A stretch of 34,550 nt of DNA from Flavobacteriales bacterium (GCA_019694805.1 JAIBBG010000034.1:1-34550); one strand, 5' to 3'. Counted from the stretch's first letter, positions 1 through 9,739 are shown. The notes: a model not told the origin generated them from the letters alone. Translations and numbers: made by a program.

Positions 1-663
1 GAAATTCTTGAATCACGCTTGCGCACAACGCGCAGATTGGGAGAACTCATTTCATCTTGCTCCACTCCACCGGAAATTTGGTTCAATTCAAGCACGGCAA
101 CTATTTATCGCGATGAACAACAACGTCCAAACGATGAATATGACGGCATAGCCGGTGAGGGATTTTCTGTACAAGTAGCCAAACAATGGGAATCAGTATT
201 TAACAGTTTTGATCTTCCACATACAAGGAGAATTGCAATGCGTATATCCATTGTACTTGGTCGTGATGGCGGTGTTCTTCCTGTTTATCGCAAACTGGTG
301 CGATTCGGATTGGGTGGGAAACAAGGCTCAGGTCAACAAATGTTCAGTTGGATACATATTGAAGATGTTTTCGGCATCATCAAGCACGCCATTCATCATA
401 CAACCATGATCGGACCTATCAATATGGCCGCACCGCATCCAGTTACCAATGCATCGTTCATGAGCATCTTGCGAAAAACCTATCATATGCCTTTTGGCAT
501 GCCTTCGCAGGCCTGGATGCTTAAACTTGGCGCACTGATCATAGGAACTGAAACCGAATTGATACTCAAGAGCAGATGGGTGATATCCAAAAGACTTGCA
601 GAGGAAAAATACGTCTTCAAATTTCCAGAAATTGAAGAGGCTTTGATAGACCTCACGTCCTGA
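1..663 (+). CDS. TIGR01777-family NAD-dependent epimerase, 5'-truncated
   Basis: The frame is open from base 1, so the gene starts before the window and the N-terminal Rossmann glycine motif is missing. What remains is the C-terminal ~220 residues of an atypical short-chain dehydrogenase/epimerase (YfcH/SDR39U1 type). Visible are the ESRLRTTRRLGELI helix, an INAS-like strand written here as WFNSSTATIYR with the active-site Tyr, the segment RISIVLGRDGGVLPV, and QQMFSWIHIEDVFGII. The end carries a DUF1731-like tail (SRWVISKRLAEEKYVFKFPEIEEALIDL), which is typical of this family. The family's substrate is unknown; a role in sugar-nucleotide or cofactor chemistry is only inference. A TTG at 19 could be read as a start but would cut the fold, so I reject it. 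The SRPBCC gene downstream may be co-transcribed. Confidence 0.88.
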   Translation, partial: EILESRLRTTRRLGELISSCSTPPEIWFNSSTATIYRDEQQRPNDEYDGIAGEGFSVQVAKQWESVFNSFDLPHTRRIAMRISIVLGRDGGVLPVYRKLVRFGLGGKQGSGQQMFSWIHIEDVFGIIKHAIHHTTMIGPINMAAPHPVTNASFMSILRKTYHMPFGMPSQAWMLKLGALIIGTETELILKSRWVISKRLAEEKYVFKFPEIEEALIDLTS

Positions 664-748
664 TTTTTTGTTCGGGTGTATCTAATTTGAAGTTTCTGCG
701 TAGGAGTGTCGCTGGCAAATGCCGGTTTACTTACTACTACAAAAAACT

Positions 749-1207
749 ATGCTCATACGAAAAGAACTGATCCACGAATGTGAAGTGGATGGCAAAGCCG
801 AAGAGTACTTCAAAGTACTTTCTGATGTTTCCAAGTGGTATCAGTGGAGTCCAAACATATCGCAAGCAACACTTGCTGGTCCTTTCAAAGAGGGATCATT
901 TGGACTGGTTGAACCCAAACGTATGTCCTTTTGCCAATTGCTGATTGGAAAGACAATCACCAATCAGAAAGTGACACTCATCTTCAAAATTCCTTTGAGT
1001 GTGCTCTACATCGAGTATAATTTTTTCAAGGGGAAGAATGGACAAACGATTATTCAGAGAAAATCTACCCTACACGGATTTGTGGGATATGTCCTTTACA
1101 TCCTGCGCGCGAAATCCATCAAAAACGATTTCGAACAAACAATTCAGGCCTTGCATAAACAGGCCATGCGACTGCGCAGATTCAATATGCATGCCTTTCA
1201 GAAATAA
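749..1207 (+). CDS. SRPBCC / polyketide-cyclase-like protein
   Basis: A ~152-residue soluble protein. The order of features fits the START/SRPBCC helix-grip fold: an opening strand (MLIRKELIHECEVDGKAEEY), an α1 helix with W-x-x-W spacing (VSKWYQWSP), a β-rich middle, and a long C-terminal helix (IKNDFEQTIQALHKQAMRL). Such proteins bind hydrophobic ligands in a deep cavity; the ligand cannot be read from sequence. I chose the ATG at 749 because family homology starts there. An ATG at 719 would add ten residues and cannot be excluded, as an aggag lies 12 bases before it. It follows the TIGR01777 epimerase in the same direction by 85 bases and converges with the DUF3467 gene. Confidence 0.7.
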   Translation: MLIRKELIHECEVDGKAEEYFKVLSDVSKWYQWSPNISQATLAGPFKEGSFGLVEPKRMSFCQLLIGKTITNQKVTLIFKIPLSVLYIEYNFFKGKNGQTIIQRKSTLHGFVGYVLYILRAKSIKNDFEQTIQALHKQAMRLRRFNMHAFQK

Positions 1208-1230
1208 GGATGAAACCAATGGTTCCATCC
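1208..1230. terminator. Weak hairpin between convergent genes
   Basis: Between the convergent SRPBCC and DUF3467 stops is an interrupted inverted repeat: GGATG, one unpaired base, AACC, loop AAT, GGTT, one unpaired base, CATCC. It could act as a shared terminator, but there is no clean T-run on either side, so confidence is low. Confidence 0.3.
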
Positions 1231-1246
1231 CTATTGTAGTTATTGA

Positions 1247-1564
1247 TCAGGCCTGACCTTGAGGTCCGCCGAAATTCATAGGCATCATATGATCCTGGCC
1301 AATTGTTTCCTGGATTTTACCATGCTGTGCTTCAAACTTGTTGATGTTATCCATCAGCGCACGCATCAATCGTTTCGCGTGTTGTGGTGTGAGGATAATT
1401 CTGGACTGCACTTTTGCTTTAGGAACACCAGGCATGACGCGGATAAAATCCACGACAAACTCAGCCGGTGAATGAGTAATCACAGCGAGGTTTGAATATA
1501 CTCCCTGAGCTACCTCTTCGTTGAGTTCAATATTGAGTTGTTGTTGATTGTTGTTGTCTGACAT
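1247..1564 (-). CDS. DUF3467 domain protein
   Basis: A 105-residue acidic protein opening MSDNNNQQQLNIELNEEVAQG, which is the usual start of DUF3467 proteins. The core follows: YSNLAVITHSPAEFVVDFIR, then PGVPKAKVQSRIILTPQHAKRL, MRALMDNINKFEAQHG. The family is widespread in Bacteroidota and has no established function. The ORF is open further upstream to 1681, but this would overlap the HAD gene; the ATG at 1564 gives the family's normal length. A perfect TAnnTTTG promoter element (1585-1592) sits about 20 bases before it, inside the last codons of the HAD gene. That suggests it is transcribed on its own or re-initiated at the end of the upp cluster. Confidence 0.88.
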   Translation of the reverse strand: MSDNNNQQQLNIELNEEVAQGVYSNLAVITHSPAEFVVDFIRVMPGVPKAKVQSRIILTPQHAKRLMRALMDNINKFEAQHGKIQETIGQDHMMPMNFGGPQGQA

Positions 1565-1583
1565 ATGTTTATGCTTTTGTGAT

Positions 1584-2321
1584 TCAAAGATACTTCTTGA
1601 GTTCCGTGAGGGATGAAATCGTATAAGTTGGTTTGTAGTTGTGTCTGAGTGGATGATGACCTTCACCAATTTGCATCTCATTGAGCAGATCTTCTGTGGT
1701 GGTCAGAAATGCTTGATCCATGCCATAATCTCTTGCACCGATGATATCAGCTACCCAATCATCACCGATCATTAAACTTTCCTGAGGCGTGGCCCCACTC
1801 ATTTTCATGGCATATTCGAAAATACCCGCATGAGGTTTGCGTACACCACAGTGTTCACTATTGATCACGTGTTCAAAGTATCCATTGAGCTTGGCAGCAT
1901 TCATTTTATGTCCTTGGACTTCAATGAATCCATTGGTGATGATGTGCATTTGGTATTTACCGCTGCAATAGTCCAATACATCATGAGCACCTTCAAGCGT
2001 ATGTGGTTGTTTCGGACAGATATCCATAAAATCCTCTGAGAAACTGCGAACAAATTGTTGATCGGCATCGATGCCAACATCGTGCATCGCCCTTTCGAAA
2101 CGAACATATCTCAGTGTTTCTTTATCCATCTTACCATCTCGGTATAACGCCCAAACGTGATCGTTGTGATGATGATACCTCGCAAAAAAATGATCGAAAT
2201 GTATATCGTTCAGTTGAGTATGGTATTTCTCGAAAAGTTGTTCCAATGTGACACGGGTGTTTAGCCTGAGATCCCACAATGTGCCATCGAGATCAAAAAA
2301 GAGGTGTTTGTAGTTTTTCAA
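1584..2321 (-). CDS. YjjG-type HAD hydrolase (nucleotidase-like)
   Basis: A ~245-residue haloacid dehalogenase-superfamily phosphatase. All four motifs are present: motif I FFDLDGTLWD (nucleophile and acid Asp), motif II HIITNG, motif III Lys in GVRKPHAGIF, and motif IV MIGDDWVADIIGA. The α-helical cap between motifs I and II (about residues 20-100) is the C1 type of the YjjG/TIGR02254 group, which dephosphorylates nucleoside monophosphates. The nearby upp fits a nucleotide-salvage setting, though the substrate is inferred. The likely start is TTG at 2321, whose TTGA overlaps the stop of the membrane gene upstream. An alternative frame start at 2381 lies inside that gene and adds residues with no family similarity. 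Confidence 0.85.
   Translation of the reverse strand: MKNYKHLFFDLDGTLWDLRLNTRVTLEQLFEKYHTQLNDIHFDHFFARYHHHNDHVWALYRDGKMDKETLRYVRFERAMHDVGIDADQQFVRSFSEDFMDICPKQPHTLEGAHDVLDYCSGKYQMHIITNGFIEVQGHKMNAAKLNGYFEHVINSEHCGVRKPHAGIFEYAMKMSGATPQESLMIGDDWVADIIGARDYGMDQAFLTTTEDLLNEMQIGEGHHPLRHNYKPTYTISSLTELKKYL
1585..1592 (-). promoter_or_regulatory. TAnnTTTG -7 element for the DUF3467 gene
   Basis: The minus strand reads TATCTTTG, a perfect match to the Bacteroidota -7 consensus, 20 bases before the ATG at 1564. It overlaps the stop codon of the upstream HAD gene. No convincing -33 TTTG was found. Confidence 0.5.
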
Positions 2322-2776
2322 AATGAAATTCCGATCATTTTCATGCCGTATGCTGCGGAAGACAAAGCCACCGACCAGCAAAAAAAGGCGATGATGAGTT
2401 TGGGTAAAGCAGTGGAGTTATGTCTGTAGAGTTTAGCGCCAAGCATAGCAGCAATTGGCACAGAAATCAATCCTGAGATCATGAGAAGTCCATTCAGACC
2501 CCAACGTTTCTTGACACGAATGAACCATCTGTTTCTTCGGGTAAAGACACGTCGTTTGGTATTGAAATGGTGAGCAAACCAATTGAAGATGATTTCACCG
2601 AAGTGAAAAAAGATGAATACACCCAGTGCAGCGCCAGTAGATGAAACCATGATCACTTCGATCCATGTCCAGTGTTCACCGACATCAGGTTTCAGCAACA
2701 TTCCGAATGGAACAAACAGAAACTTGACAATTGCCAGCATCCACCATCCAACAACTCTGAGCAAGTATTCCAACAT
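2318..2776 (-). CDS. Small multi-pass inner-membrane protein of unknown function
   Basis: A 152-residue protein with about four hydrophobic segments: residues 5-30, 40-66, 94-116 and 125-145. The middle is a very basic loop (FNTKRRVFTRRNRWFIRVKKRWG), which by the positive-inside rule should be cytoplasmic. I do not recognise a named family with certainty; the layout resembles small-exporter or DedA-like membrane proteins. Its ATG shares one base with the upp stop (TAATG) and its own stop overlaps the HAD start (TTGA). The three genes therefore look translationally coupled, and a role near pyrimidine salvage or transport is a guess from position only. Confidence 0.72.
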   Translation of the reverse strand: MLEYLLRVVGWWMLAIVKFLFVPFGMLLKPDVGEHWTWIEVIMVSSTGAALGVFIFFHFGEIIFNWFAHHFNTKRRVFTRRNRWFIRVKKRWGLNGLLMISGLISVPIAAMLGAKLYRHNSTALPKLIIAFFCWSVALSSAAYGMKMIGISF

Positions 2777-3423
2777 TAATCTTTCCTCCCGAATGCCAGG
2801 TCACCGGCATCACCAAGACCTGGTACTATATAAGCCTGTGCGGTTAACTCTGTATCAATAGCGCCTGCCCAATATTCCGTGTTCTCAGGCAAAATACTTC
2901 TGAGGTGATTGATTCCGGTATCAGAAGCAATGACGGAAGCCACATGAACTTTGGCAGGATTGCCTTTTCTAAGCAATTGTTTGTACACCATTTCGATGGA
3001 AGCACCTGTTGCCAGCATTGGGTCTGCAATGATCAAAACAGAATCGTCCAATGATGGACAACTGAGATAATCCACTTCAATTTCGAAATCACCACCTTTA
3101 TGATGTCGACGATATGCTGCTGCAAATGCCGCATCACTTTGATCGAAATAATTCATCATGCCATGATGAAGTGGAAGTCCAGCACGCAGTATGGTACAAA
3201 CCACCGGCTTGGTTGATGGTACCATCATTTCGGCTACACCAAGAGGTGTAGTTACTTCTACTTTCTGATGGTGAAATGACTTTGAGATTTCATACGCCAA
3301 CACCTCACCTATTCTTTCCAAATTTCTGCGAAATCGCATGCGATCGCGTTGGATGCTTTCGTCGCGGATTTCGCGAATGAATTGATTAAAAACTGAATTG
3401 TGTTTGACGAGTTCGTGAACCAT
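2776..3423 (-). CDS. upp: Uracil phosphoribosyltransferase
   Basis: Converts uracil and PRPP to UMP in the cytosol, the pyrimidine salvage step. The ~215-residue length is normal for the family. The PRPP loop is VLIIADPMLATGAS near residues 130-143, and the C-terminal uracil-binding segment is YIVPGLGDAGDLAFG. The N-terminal TILRAGLPLHHGM stretch is also typical. I chose the ATG at 3423 (MVHELVKHNS), because the upstream in-frame codons add nothing conserved. The stop overlaps the start of the membrane gene that follows. A ~100-base gap separates it from gap upstream, where I see no clear terminator. Confidence 0.96.
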   Translation of the reverse strand: MVHELVKHNSVFNQFIREIRDESIQRDRMRFRRNLERIGEVLAYEISKSFHHQKVEVTTPLGVAEMMVPSTKPVVCTILRAGLPLHHGMMNYFDQSDAAFAAAYRRHHKGGDFEIEVDYLSCPSLDDSVLIIADPMLATGASIEMVYKQLLRKGNPAKVHVASVIASDTGINHLRSILPENTEYWAGAIDTELTAQAYIVPGLGDAGDLAFGRKD

Positions 3424-3523
3424 AGATCTCAAGTAAAAGACGTCACTAATTTACGTCCAATTCTGCTGTCTGGTTGCGGAGGAAAGTTATTTTATGCCAA
3501 CATAATGAGAACAGTGACGAACA

Positions 3524-4528
3524 TCACCTTGTCATGCGCAAAAGCGTATCGATCAATCTGTTCGAATAACCGAATTCATTATCGTACCAACCGACCACTT
3601 TGACCATGTTACCAATGACAGAGGTGAGTTGTGAGTCGAACACACAGGAATGTGGATTATTGATCACATCCACGGAAACAATAGGATCGTTGGTGTATTC
3701 TAAAATTCCCTGAAGTGAACCTGCAGCCGCTTGATGAAAAGCTTCATTGACTTGCTCAATGGTGACAGCTTTTTTCACCGTGCAAGTAATATCCGTGAGT
3801 GAACCATCAGGCACAGGAACCCGCATTCCGCAACCTCCCATGTGTTCAGTGAGGTGAGGAAAAACACGTGTAAGCGCCTTAGCCGCTCCTGTGGTAGTAG
3901 GTATAATAGAAACTGCAGCGGCTCGGCTTCTTCTCAAGTCTTTGTGTGGAGCATCATGCAAACGCTGATCGCCAGTGTAACTGTGAACCGTTGTGATGTA
4001 ACAGGATTCGATACCACATAATTCATCCAACACCTTGATCATGGGTGCTGCATTGTTGGTAGTGCATGATGCGTTGGAAATGATCATATCATCGTCCAAT
4101 AGCAACTGATCATTCACGCCCGGAACAATGGTTTTGATCTTGTCATCTTCAGGAGGAACACTCAACAAGACTTTGCCTGCTCCCTGATTCAGGTGTGCTT
4201 TTAAAGTTTCCTGTGTTTTGAACATGCCTGAACATTCCACAACGATGTCAGGGGAATAAGCAGCCCAAGGCAGTTGTTCCGGATTGGCGTATCGGAGAAA
4301 AGGAATACCGATACCGTTGATGATAAGGTGATCAGTATCATGGGATACAGCTTGATGATTTTTTCCATGAACCGAATCATACTTGTAGAGATGTGCCATG
4401 GTGTGCACATCAGAAATATCATTCAGTGCAACGAGTTCGAAACGCGCATCCTCTGTAAGCAATTTTGTAAGGGTTCGACCAATTCGGCCGAATCCATTCA
4501 CTGCAATTCTCCTTTTGTTAGTGGCCAT
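3524..4528 (-). CDS. gap: Type I glyceraldehyde-3-phosphate dehydrogenase
   Basis: A 334-residue glycolytic enzyme that oxidises glyceraldehyde 3-phosphate to 1,3-bisphosphoglycerate. The NAD fold opens with IAVNGFGRIGRTL. The acidic residue in ALNDISD after the second strand suggests NAD rather than NADP preference. The catalytic Cys lies in SNASCTTNNAAPM and its His partner in TVHSYTGDQRLHD; the S-loop and WYDNEFGYSNR near the C-terminus are intact. The ATG at 4528 gives the standard N-terminus (MATNKRRIAVNG); an in-frame TTG two codons earlier is ignored. It follows lipA by 30 bases in the same direction, so the two are probably in one transcript. Confidence 0.97.
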   Translation of the reverse strand: MATNKRRIAVNGFGRIGRTLTKLLTEDARFELVALNDISDVHTMAHLYKYDSVHGKNHQAVSHDTDHLIINGIGIPFLRYANPEQLPWAAYSPDIVVECSGMFKTQETLKAHLNQGAGKVLLSVPPEDDKIKTIVPGVNDQLLLDDDMIISNASCTTNNAAPMIKVLDELCGIESCYITTVHSYTGDQRLHDAPHKDLRRSRAAAVSIIPTTTGAAKALTRVFPHLTEHMGGCGMRVPVPDGSLTDITCTVKKAVTIEQVNEAFHQAAAGSLQGILEYTNDPIVSVDVINNPHSCVFDSQLTSVIGNMVKVVGWYDNEFGYSNRLIDTLLRMTR

Positions 4529-4558
4529 TCGCAAAGAGATGTTTGACAGAAGAGTGCA

Positions 4559-5434
4559 TCAGAACAAGTGCTTTTCTGCGTGATAGGATGATCGCACCAA
4601 AGGCCCACTTTCAACATAACGGAATCCTTTGCTCAGTGCTACTTCACGATACTCTGCGAATTTTTCAGGAGTAATGAATCCAGCCACCGGAAGGTGTTTT
4701 GGAGTGGGTTGCAGGTATTGACCAAGTGTCAGAATATCCACTTTCACAGATGCGAGATCGTCAATGGTTTCCAATACTTCTTCTTCCGTTTCACCAAGAC
4801 CGAGCATCACACCACTTTTCGTTCTCATGCCACCATTTTTGAGACGAAGTAGAACCTCTAAACTTCTATCGTACTTCGCTTGTATTCTCACCTGTTTGGT
4901 AAGTCGGCGAACAGTTTCAAGATTGTGAGAAACGATTTCCGGAGCGGCATCGATGATGCGCTGTAAGTTTTCCCATTTGCCTGCAAAATCAGGAATAAGC
5001 GTTTCCATCGTCGTTCCGGGAGAAATGCGCCGAACTGCTTTCACTGTTTCAGCCCATATTGTAGATCCACCATCCGGAAGGTCGTCGCGATCCACCGAAG
5101 TGATTACCGCGTGTTTCACTCCCATCAATTGTATTGATTTTGCAACACGAGCTGGTTCAAATGGATCTGCCTCCAATGGTTTGCCGGTAGCCACGGCACA
5201 AAAACCACAAGACCTTGTACAGATATTCCCGAGTATCATAAATGTTGCCGTTCCCTCACCCCAACATTCGCCCATATTCGGACAATTACCACTTTCGCAA
5301 ATGGTATGCAATTGATGCTGATCGACTAATCCACGAACTTTTCTGTAATTCTCACCTGTCGGAAGTTTTACCCGCAGCCATTTGGGCTTGGGAATTCGTT
5401 GTTGTACTAAAGACGTATTTTCCGTTTCGCTCAC
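4559..5434 (-). CDS. lipA: Lipoyl synthase (radical SAM)
   Basis: Inserts two sulfur atoms into protein-bound octanoyl groups, making the lipoyl cofactor of pyruvate and 2-oxoglutarate dehydrogenases. Both iron-sulfur sites are visible: the auxiliary cluster ligands C46, C51 and C57 ([12 protein letters not shown]) and the radical-SAM C72, C76 and C79 (CTRSCGFC). The C-terminal RSSY motif that supplies the serine ligand is present ([11 protein letters not shown]). The 291-residue length is normal. The start is a GTG at 5434; its GTGA overlaps the stop of the outer-membrane gene upstream, so translation is likely coupled. Confidence 0.97.
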   Translation of the reverse strand: MSETENTSLVQQRIPKPKWLRVKLPTGENYRKVRGLVDQHQLHTICESGNCPNMGECWGEGTATFMILGNICTRSCGFCAVATGKPLEADPFEPARVAKSIQLMGVKHAVITSVDRDDLPDGGSTIWAETVKAVRRISPGTTMETLIPDFAGKWENLQRIIDAAPEIVSHNLETVRRLTKQVRIQAKYDRSLEVLLRLKNGGMRTKSGVMLGLGETEEEVLETIDDLASVKVDILTLGQYLQPTPKHLPVAGFITPEKFAEYREVALSKGFRYVESGPLVRSSYHAEKHLF

Positions 5435-6204
5435 TTCTGATCGTATTTTGTTCCGAAGAAAAAGTTGATGTATAAAGAGAAGAACAATTGATGATTCTTC
5501 GGATTCTTGCTGTCTTCTGAATATAAAGCCATGATCGGTATTCGTTTCGCGAACACGTCGATGGCTGCACCCGTTTCAATTCCTTTCAGTCTCTCTTTGG
5601 TATTGCTGTATTCAAAACTGAAAGCGAATTTGAAAAATGCGCCGGGATAAAATTTCAATTGATCAAATCCGCGGAGACCACTCGCCCGACCATAAATATT
5701 ATCGATGTAGTGGCGGTCCGGATCAAATTTTTCCACCTCAAGATAATATTGTTGTATGGGTGTATCTGTGGTGTAAATGATTTCGAGGTAAACTGGTTTT
5801 GTGAATCCGAACACCGGTCCAGTCTGCCAATTGTAAGCAACCTGCACCCCACTCTTCTTACGCAGTTTTTCTGTGATAACAATTTTGCGACCTAGTCCTG
5901 TGCGAAGGGTGAAGAAACTATTTTGTTTGCCATAGAAATATGGTCTTGCGTTGGGATCATTGATGGGACTCCATGTCTTTGTTTCTTTCTCATGCTTCAC
6001 GAAAAGAAGATCAGCATTCAATAGCCACAATTTATAAGCACCATCATATTTCGCAAGCGTACCAGTAAAACCATAACCATTCATGTTGAGGTTCAGTCCG
6101 CCATAACGTTGTTTCTTGTACAAAACGATATCTTCTTCATCGATATTCTGCGCAGATACAGCGGTGAAGGTGAAAAACAACAGCAAAAATGAAAACCATT
6201 TCAT
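5431..6204 (-). CDS. Secreted outer-membrane β-barrel-like protein
   Basis: About 257 residues with a clear signal peptide ([19 protein letters not shown]). The rest alternates polar and aromatic residues in short strands ([56 protein letters not shown]) and ends near an aromatic, as an outer-membrane barrel would. No enzymatic motif is seen, and I do not recognise a named family. The ATG at 6204 is chosen because the -7 promoter element at 6214-6221 covers the alternative start at 6216. Its TGA overlaps the lipA start, so it leads an operon with lipA and probably gap. Why a barrel protein is coupled to lipoate synthesis is unclear. Confidence 0.75.
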   Translation of the reverse strand: MKWFSFLLLFFTFTAVSAQNIDEEDIVLYKKQRYGGLNLNMNGYGFTGTLAKYDGAYKLWLLNADLLFVKHEKETKTWSPINDPNARPYFYGKQNSFFTLRTGLGRKIVITEKLRKKSGVQVAYNWQTGPVFGFTKPVYLEIIYTTDTPIQQYYLEVEKFDPDRHYIDNIYGRASGLRGFDQLKFYPGAFFKFAFSFEYSNTKERLKGIETGAAIDVFAKRIPIMALYSEDSKNPKNHQLFFSLYINFFFGTKYDQK

Positions 6205-6213
6205 AGGCAGGTT

Positions 6214-6221
6214 CAAAGTTA
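6214..6221 (-). promoter_or_regulatory. TAnnTTTG -7 element upstream of the barrel protein-lipA-gap operon
   Basis: The minus strand reads TAACTTTG, a perfect match to the Bacteroidota -7 consensus, 9 bases before the ATG at 6204. Transcription from here would leave a leader of only a few bases and rules out the ATG at 6216. Confidence 0.55.
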
Positions 6222-6420
6222 GCCATTATCGCATCGAACGATATGAAAAGAACGCAAAATTTTGATCCGGATTGTTTTCTTTACGCTGGGCAATCCACCA
6301 TAAAAAGACAGAATAATCACATTTCACTCCTTCATAGAGGAAGATCAGCACTTGGATTTTCAACAGAAATGGTAGGTGGACAGAAGGAATGATGCTTCAT
6401 CTTTGCAAAAAAAAGGAAAG

Positions 6421-6831
6421 ATGAATCCCGGAATGAAAGTGAGTTATCAGGGTGGGCTGCGCAACGTAGCGACACATCTGAGAAGCGGCAATCAATTGAT
6501 CACGGATGCGCCACCAGACAATCATGGAAGAGGCGAAGCATTTTCTCCAACTGACTTATTGTGCACATCCTTGGCTTCATGCATGATCACATTGATGGGC
6601 ATTACTGCCGCGGCGAAAAACATCACATTGGGAAAAATCGATGCAGATATTGAAAAGATTATGGCATCGGAACCAAGAAGGGTTTCAGAAATTAAGCTGG
6701 ATATCGCCGTTGAGGACTTAGGATACTCTGAGAAAGAAAGGAGTGTGCTTGAGCATGCTGCACATACTTGTCCGGTAGCGAAGAGTATTCACCCAGACAT
6801 TAAACTGCACGTCAACTTCAGGTATTACTAA
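6421..6831 (+). CDS. OsmC/Ohr-family peroxiredoxin-like protein
   Basis: A 136-residue cytosolic protein of the OsmC group, which reduces organic hydroperoxides with a reactive Cys pair. Both cysteines are present: one in CTSLASCMITLMG and one in HAAHTCPVAKSIHPDI. The motif EAFSPTDLL precedes the first, as in family members. I start at the ATG at 6421 (MNPGMKVSYQGG); the open frame back to 6376 adds a basic stretch with no family match. A near-consensus -7 box (CATCTTTG, 6398-6405) lies 15 bases upstream of the ATG. The gene stands alone, divergent from the barrel protein-lipA operon. Confidence 0.92.
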   Translation: MNPGMKVSYQGGLRNVATHLRSGNQLITDAPPDNHGRGEAFSPTDLLCTSLASCMITLMGITAAAKNITLGKIDADIEKIMASEPRRVSEIKLDIAVEDLGYSEKERSVLEHAAHTCPVAKSIHPDIKLHVNFRYY

Positions 6832-6840
6832 GAAATAGGA

Positions 6841-6963
6841 TTATTTCTGTTCGGTGACTTCCACGCGATTGTAAGCAGCACAGGCTTCTTTCCTTCTGCG
6901 GCAAGAACTCATAACGGTCAAGATTACCACAACAACAAGCAGGGTCAAAAGTCCTTTTTTCAT
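6841..6963 (-). CDS. Very small lipoprotein (40 residues)
   Basis: The minus strand encodes MKKGLLTLLVVVVILTVMSS followed by a lipobox Cys at residue 21, then a short basic and polar tail containing a second Cys and ending at TAA. The charged N-terminus, hydrophobic core and VMSSC lipobox make a convincing lipoprotein signal, so a mature peptide of only ~20 residues would be anchored by lipid. A perfect TAnnTTTG promoter element lies 35 bases before the ATG. Function is unknown; small lipoproteins of this kind are common in Bacteroidota and usually missed. It converges with the OsmC gene, the two stops being 9 bases apart. Confidence 0.68.
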   Translation of the reverse strand: MKKGLLTLLVVVVILTVMSSCRRRKEACAAYNRVEVTEQK

Positions 6964-6998
6964 GTGCGCTTACTAATATTCGATTGCGTTAGACAGCA

Positions 6999-7006
6999 CA
7001 AAAGTA
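6999..7006 (-). promoter_or_regulatory. TAnnTTTG -7 element for the small lipoprotein
   Basis: The minus strand reads TACTTTTG, matching the Bacteroidota -7 consensus exactly, 35 bases before the ATG at 6963. It supports the lipoprotein being a real transcribed gene. Confidence 0.5.
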
Positions 7007-7212
7007 GTTGCTAACTTCAAATTCTCATTATACAGGCTAAAACAAGTTTATCAACAAGGCGTATTGATATCCATTTTATTGAGCTAAATCAAGGCTAATC
7101 AGGGATTCCGGAAGAAATTTACTCAGAGATGTTTTATGTTAAAAAGCATGGTCATGTATCAACAAGCGCTGATTTGTTTAAAAAAGTGCTTTCCTGAAAG
7201 GTGAAGAGAAAG

Positions 7213-7220
7213 TAGTTTTG
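7213..7220 (+). promoter_or_regulatory. TAnnTTTG -7 element directly before carA
   Basis: TAGTTTTG matches the Bacteroidota -7 consensus and ends 7 bases before the carA ATG, so the carA-eno message would be leaderless or nearly so. The 250 bases further upstream are AT-rich with no gene. Confidence 0.5.
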
Positions 7221-7227
7221 CCGCCTG

Positions 7228-8346
7228 ATGACACGCGACAATATTCCCGCGGTACTGTTACTGGCTGACGGCACCGTTTTTCATGGAAAATCCTGCGGTG
7301 TGGTCGGCACAGCGACCGGTGAAATCGCCTTCAACACTGCGATGACAGGTTACCAGGAAGTATTTACCGATCCAAGTTATTTCGGACAAGTTTTGGTGAT
7401 GGCCACTTCTCATATTGGGAATTATGGCGTTCACCGCGATGAAATCGAGTCCTCATCCTGCAAAGTTTCCGGCATTATCATTAAAAAATTCTCTGACATT
7501 GCAAGTCGCACCGATAGCAATGGAACCCTTCAGGAATTTCTGGTAAGAGACCGTATTGCGGGCATTTGTGATATCGATACCCGCGCGCTTGTAAGACATA
7601 TCAGAAAAGCGGGCGCCATGAATTGTATCATTTCATCAGACGACCTTGATATAGCATCTCTGAAGAAAAAATTACTTCAGGTACCTTCCATGGATGGTCT
7701 TGAGCTGAGCAGTAAAGTAGCTTGCCAGGAAGCCTTCGAATTTGGTAACCCACTTGCAGAACATCGGGTTGCAGTGCTTGATTTCGGAGTGAAACTCAAT
7801 ATTCTCCGTTGTCTTGCCGAACGAGGATGCTATTTGAAAGTATTCCCACTGCAAGCCACCCAAGAAGACATACTCGCATTTCAGCCAGATGGTATCATGT
7901 ATAGCAATGGCCCTGGCGATCCTTCTGCCATGCCGGCTACCATCGCTTTGATCCGAGAGCTGATCAAAACTGGCATTCCGGGATTCGGAATTTGTCTTGG
8001 ACATCAGCTCATTGGACTTTCACAAGGATTACAGACCGTCAAAATGTTCAATGGACATCGAGGTATCAATCATCCAGTGAAAAATCTCATCACAGGAAAA
8101 TCTGAGATCACGAGTCAGAATCACGGTTTTGTGATCTCACATGATTCGGTCAAAAACAACCAGGATATCGAAGTCACACATCAGCATTTGAATGATGGCA
8201 CCATCGCCGGTATCCGCCTGAAATCTCAACCCGTTTTCTCCGTACAATACCATCCGGAAGCGAGCGCAGGGCCACATGATTCGAGGTACCTCTTCGATCA
8301 ATTCGTTGAGAACATTGTGAAGGCCAAGGCAAGCGTTACTACTTAA
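7228..8346 (+). CDS. carA: Carbamoyl-phosphate synthase small subunit
   Basis: The glutamine amidotransferase subunit that feeds ammonia to CarB for carbamoyl phosphate, used in pyrimidine and arginine synthesis. The 372-residue length is normal. The N-terminal CPSase small-chain domain includes GEIAFNTAMTGYQEVFTDPSY. The class I glutaminase triad is complete: C256 in GFGICLGHQLIGLSQG, and H342 and E344 in QYHPEASAGPHDS. No carB is in the window. It is followed by eno after 41 bases in the same direction, an order often seen after the ribosomal protein cluster in this phylum. Confidence 0.97.
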   Translation: MTRDNIPAVLLLADGTVFHGKSCGVVGTATGEIAFNTAMTGYQEVFTDPSYFGQVLVMATSHIGNYGVHRDEIESSSCKVSGIIIKKFSDIASRTDSNGTLQEFLVRDRIAGICDIDTRALVRHIRKAGAMNCIISSDDLDIASLKKKLLQVPSMDGLELSSKVACQEAFEFGNPLAEHRVAVLDFGVKLNILRCLAERGCYLKVFPLQATQEDILAFQPDGIMYSNGPGDPSAMPATIALIRELIKTGIPGFGICLGHQLIGLSQGLQTVKMFNGHRGINHPVKNLITGKSEITSQNHGFVISHDSVKNNQDIEVTHQHLNDGTIAGIRLKSQPVFSVQYHPEASAGPHDSRYLFDQFVENIVKAKASVTT

Positions 8347-8384
8347 TAAACCAACAACCACCGGAAGATCCGGACAATACATAA

Positions 8385-9677
<1,293 letters not shown>

Positions 9678-9710
9678 TCAAGAAATATCAATACAAGGAA
9701 ATTCTCAAAT

Positions 9711-9739
9711 CCGGCTCTCATCAGGGCCGGTTTTTTTTT
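9711..9739 (+). terminator. Rho-independent terminator after eno
   Basis: A 7-bp stem (CCGGCTC with GGGCCGG, one G·T pair) with a six-base loop is followed at once by nine T residues. It is a textbook intrinsic terminator 33 bases after the eno stop. Confidence 0.9.
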
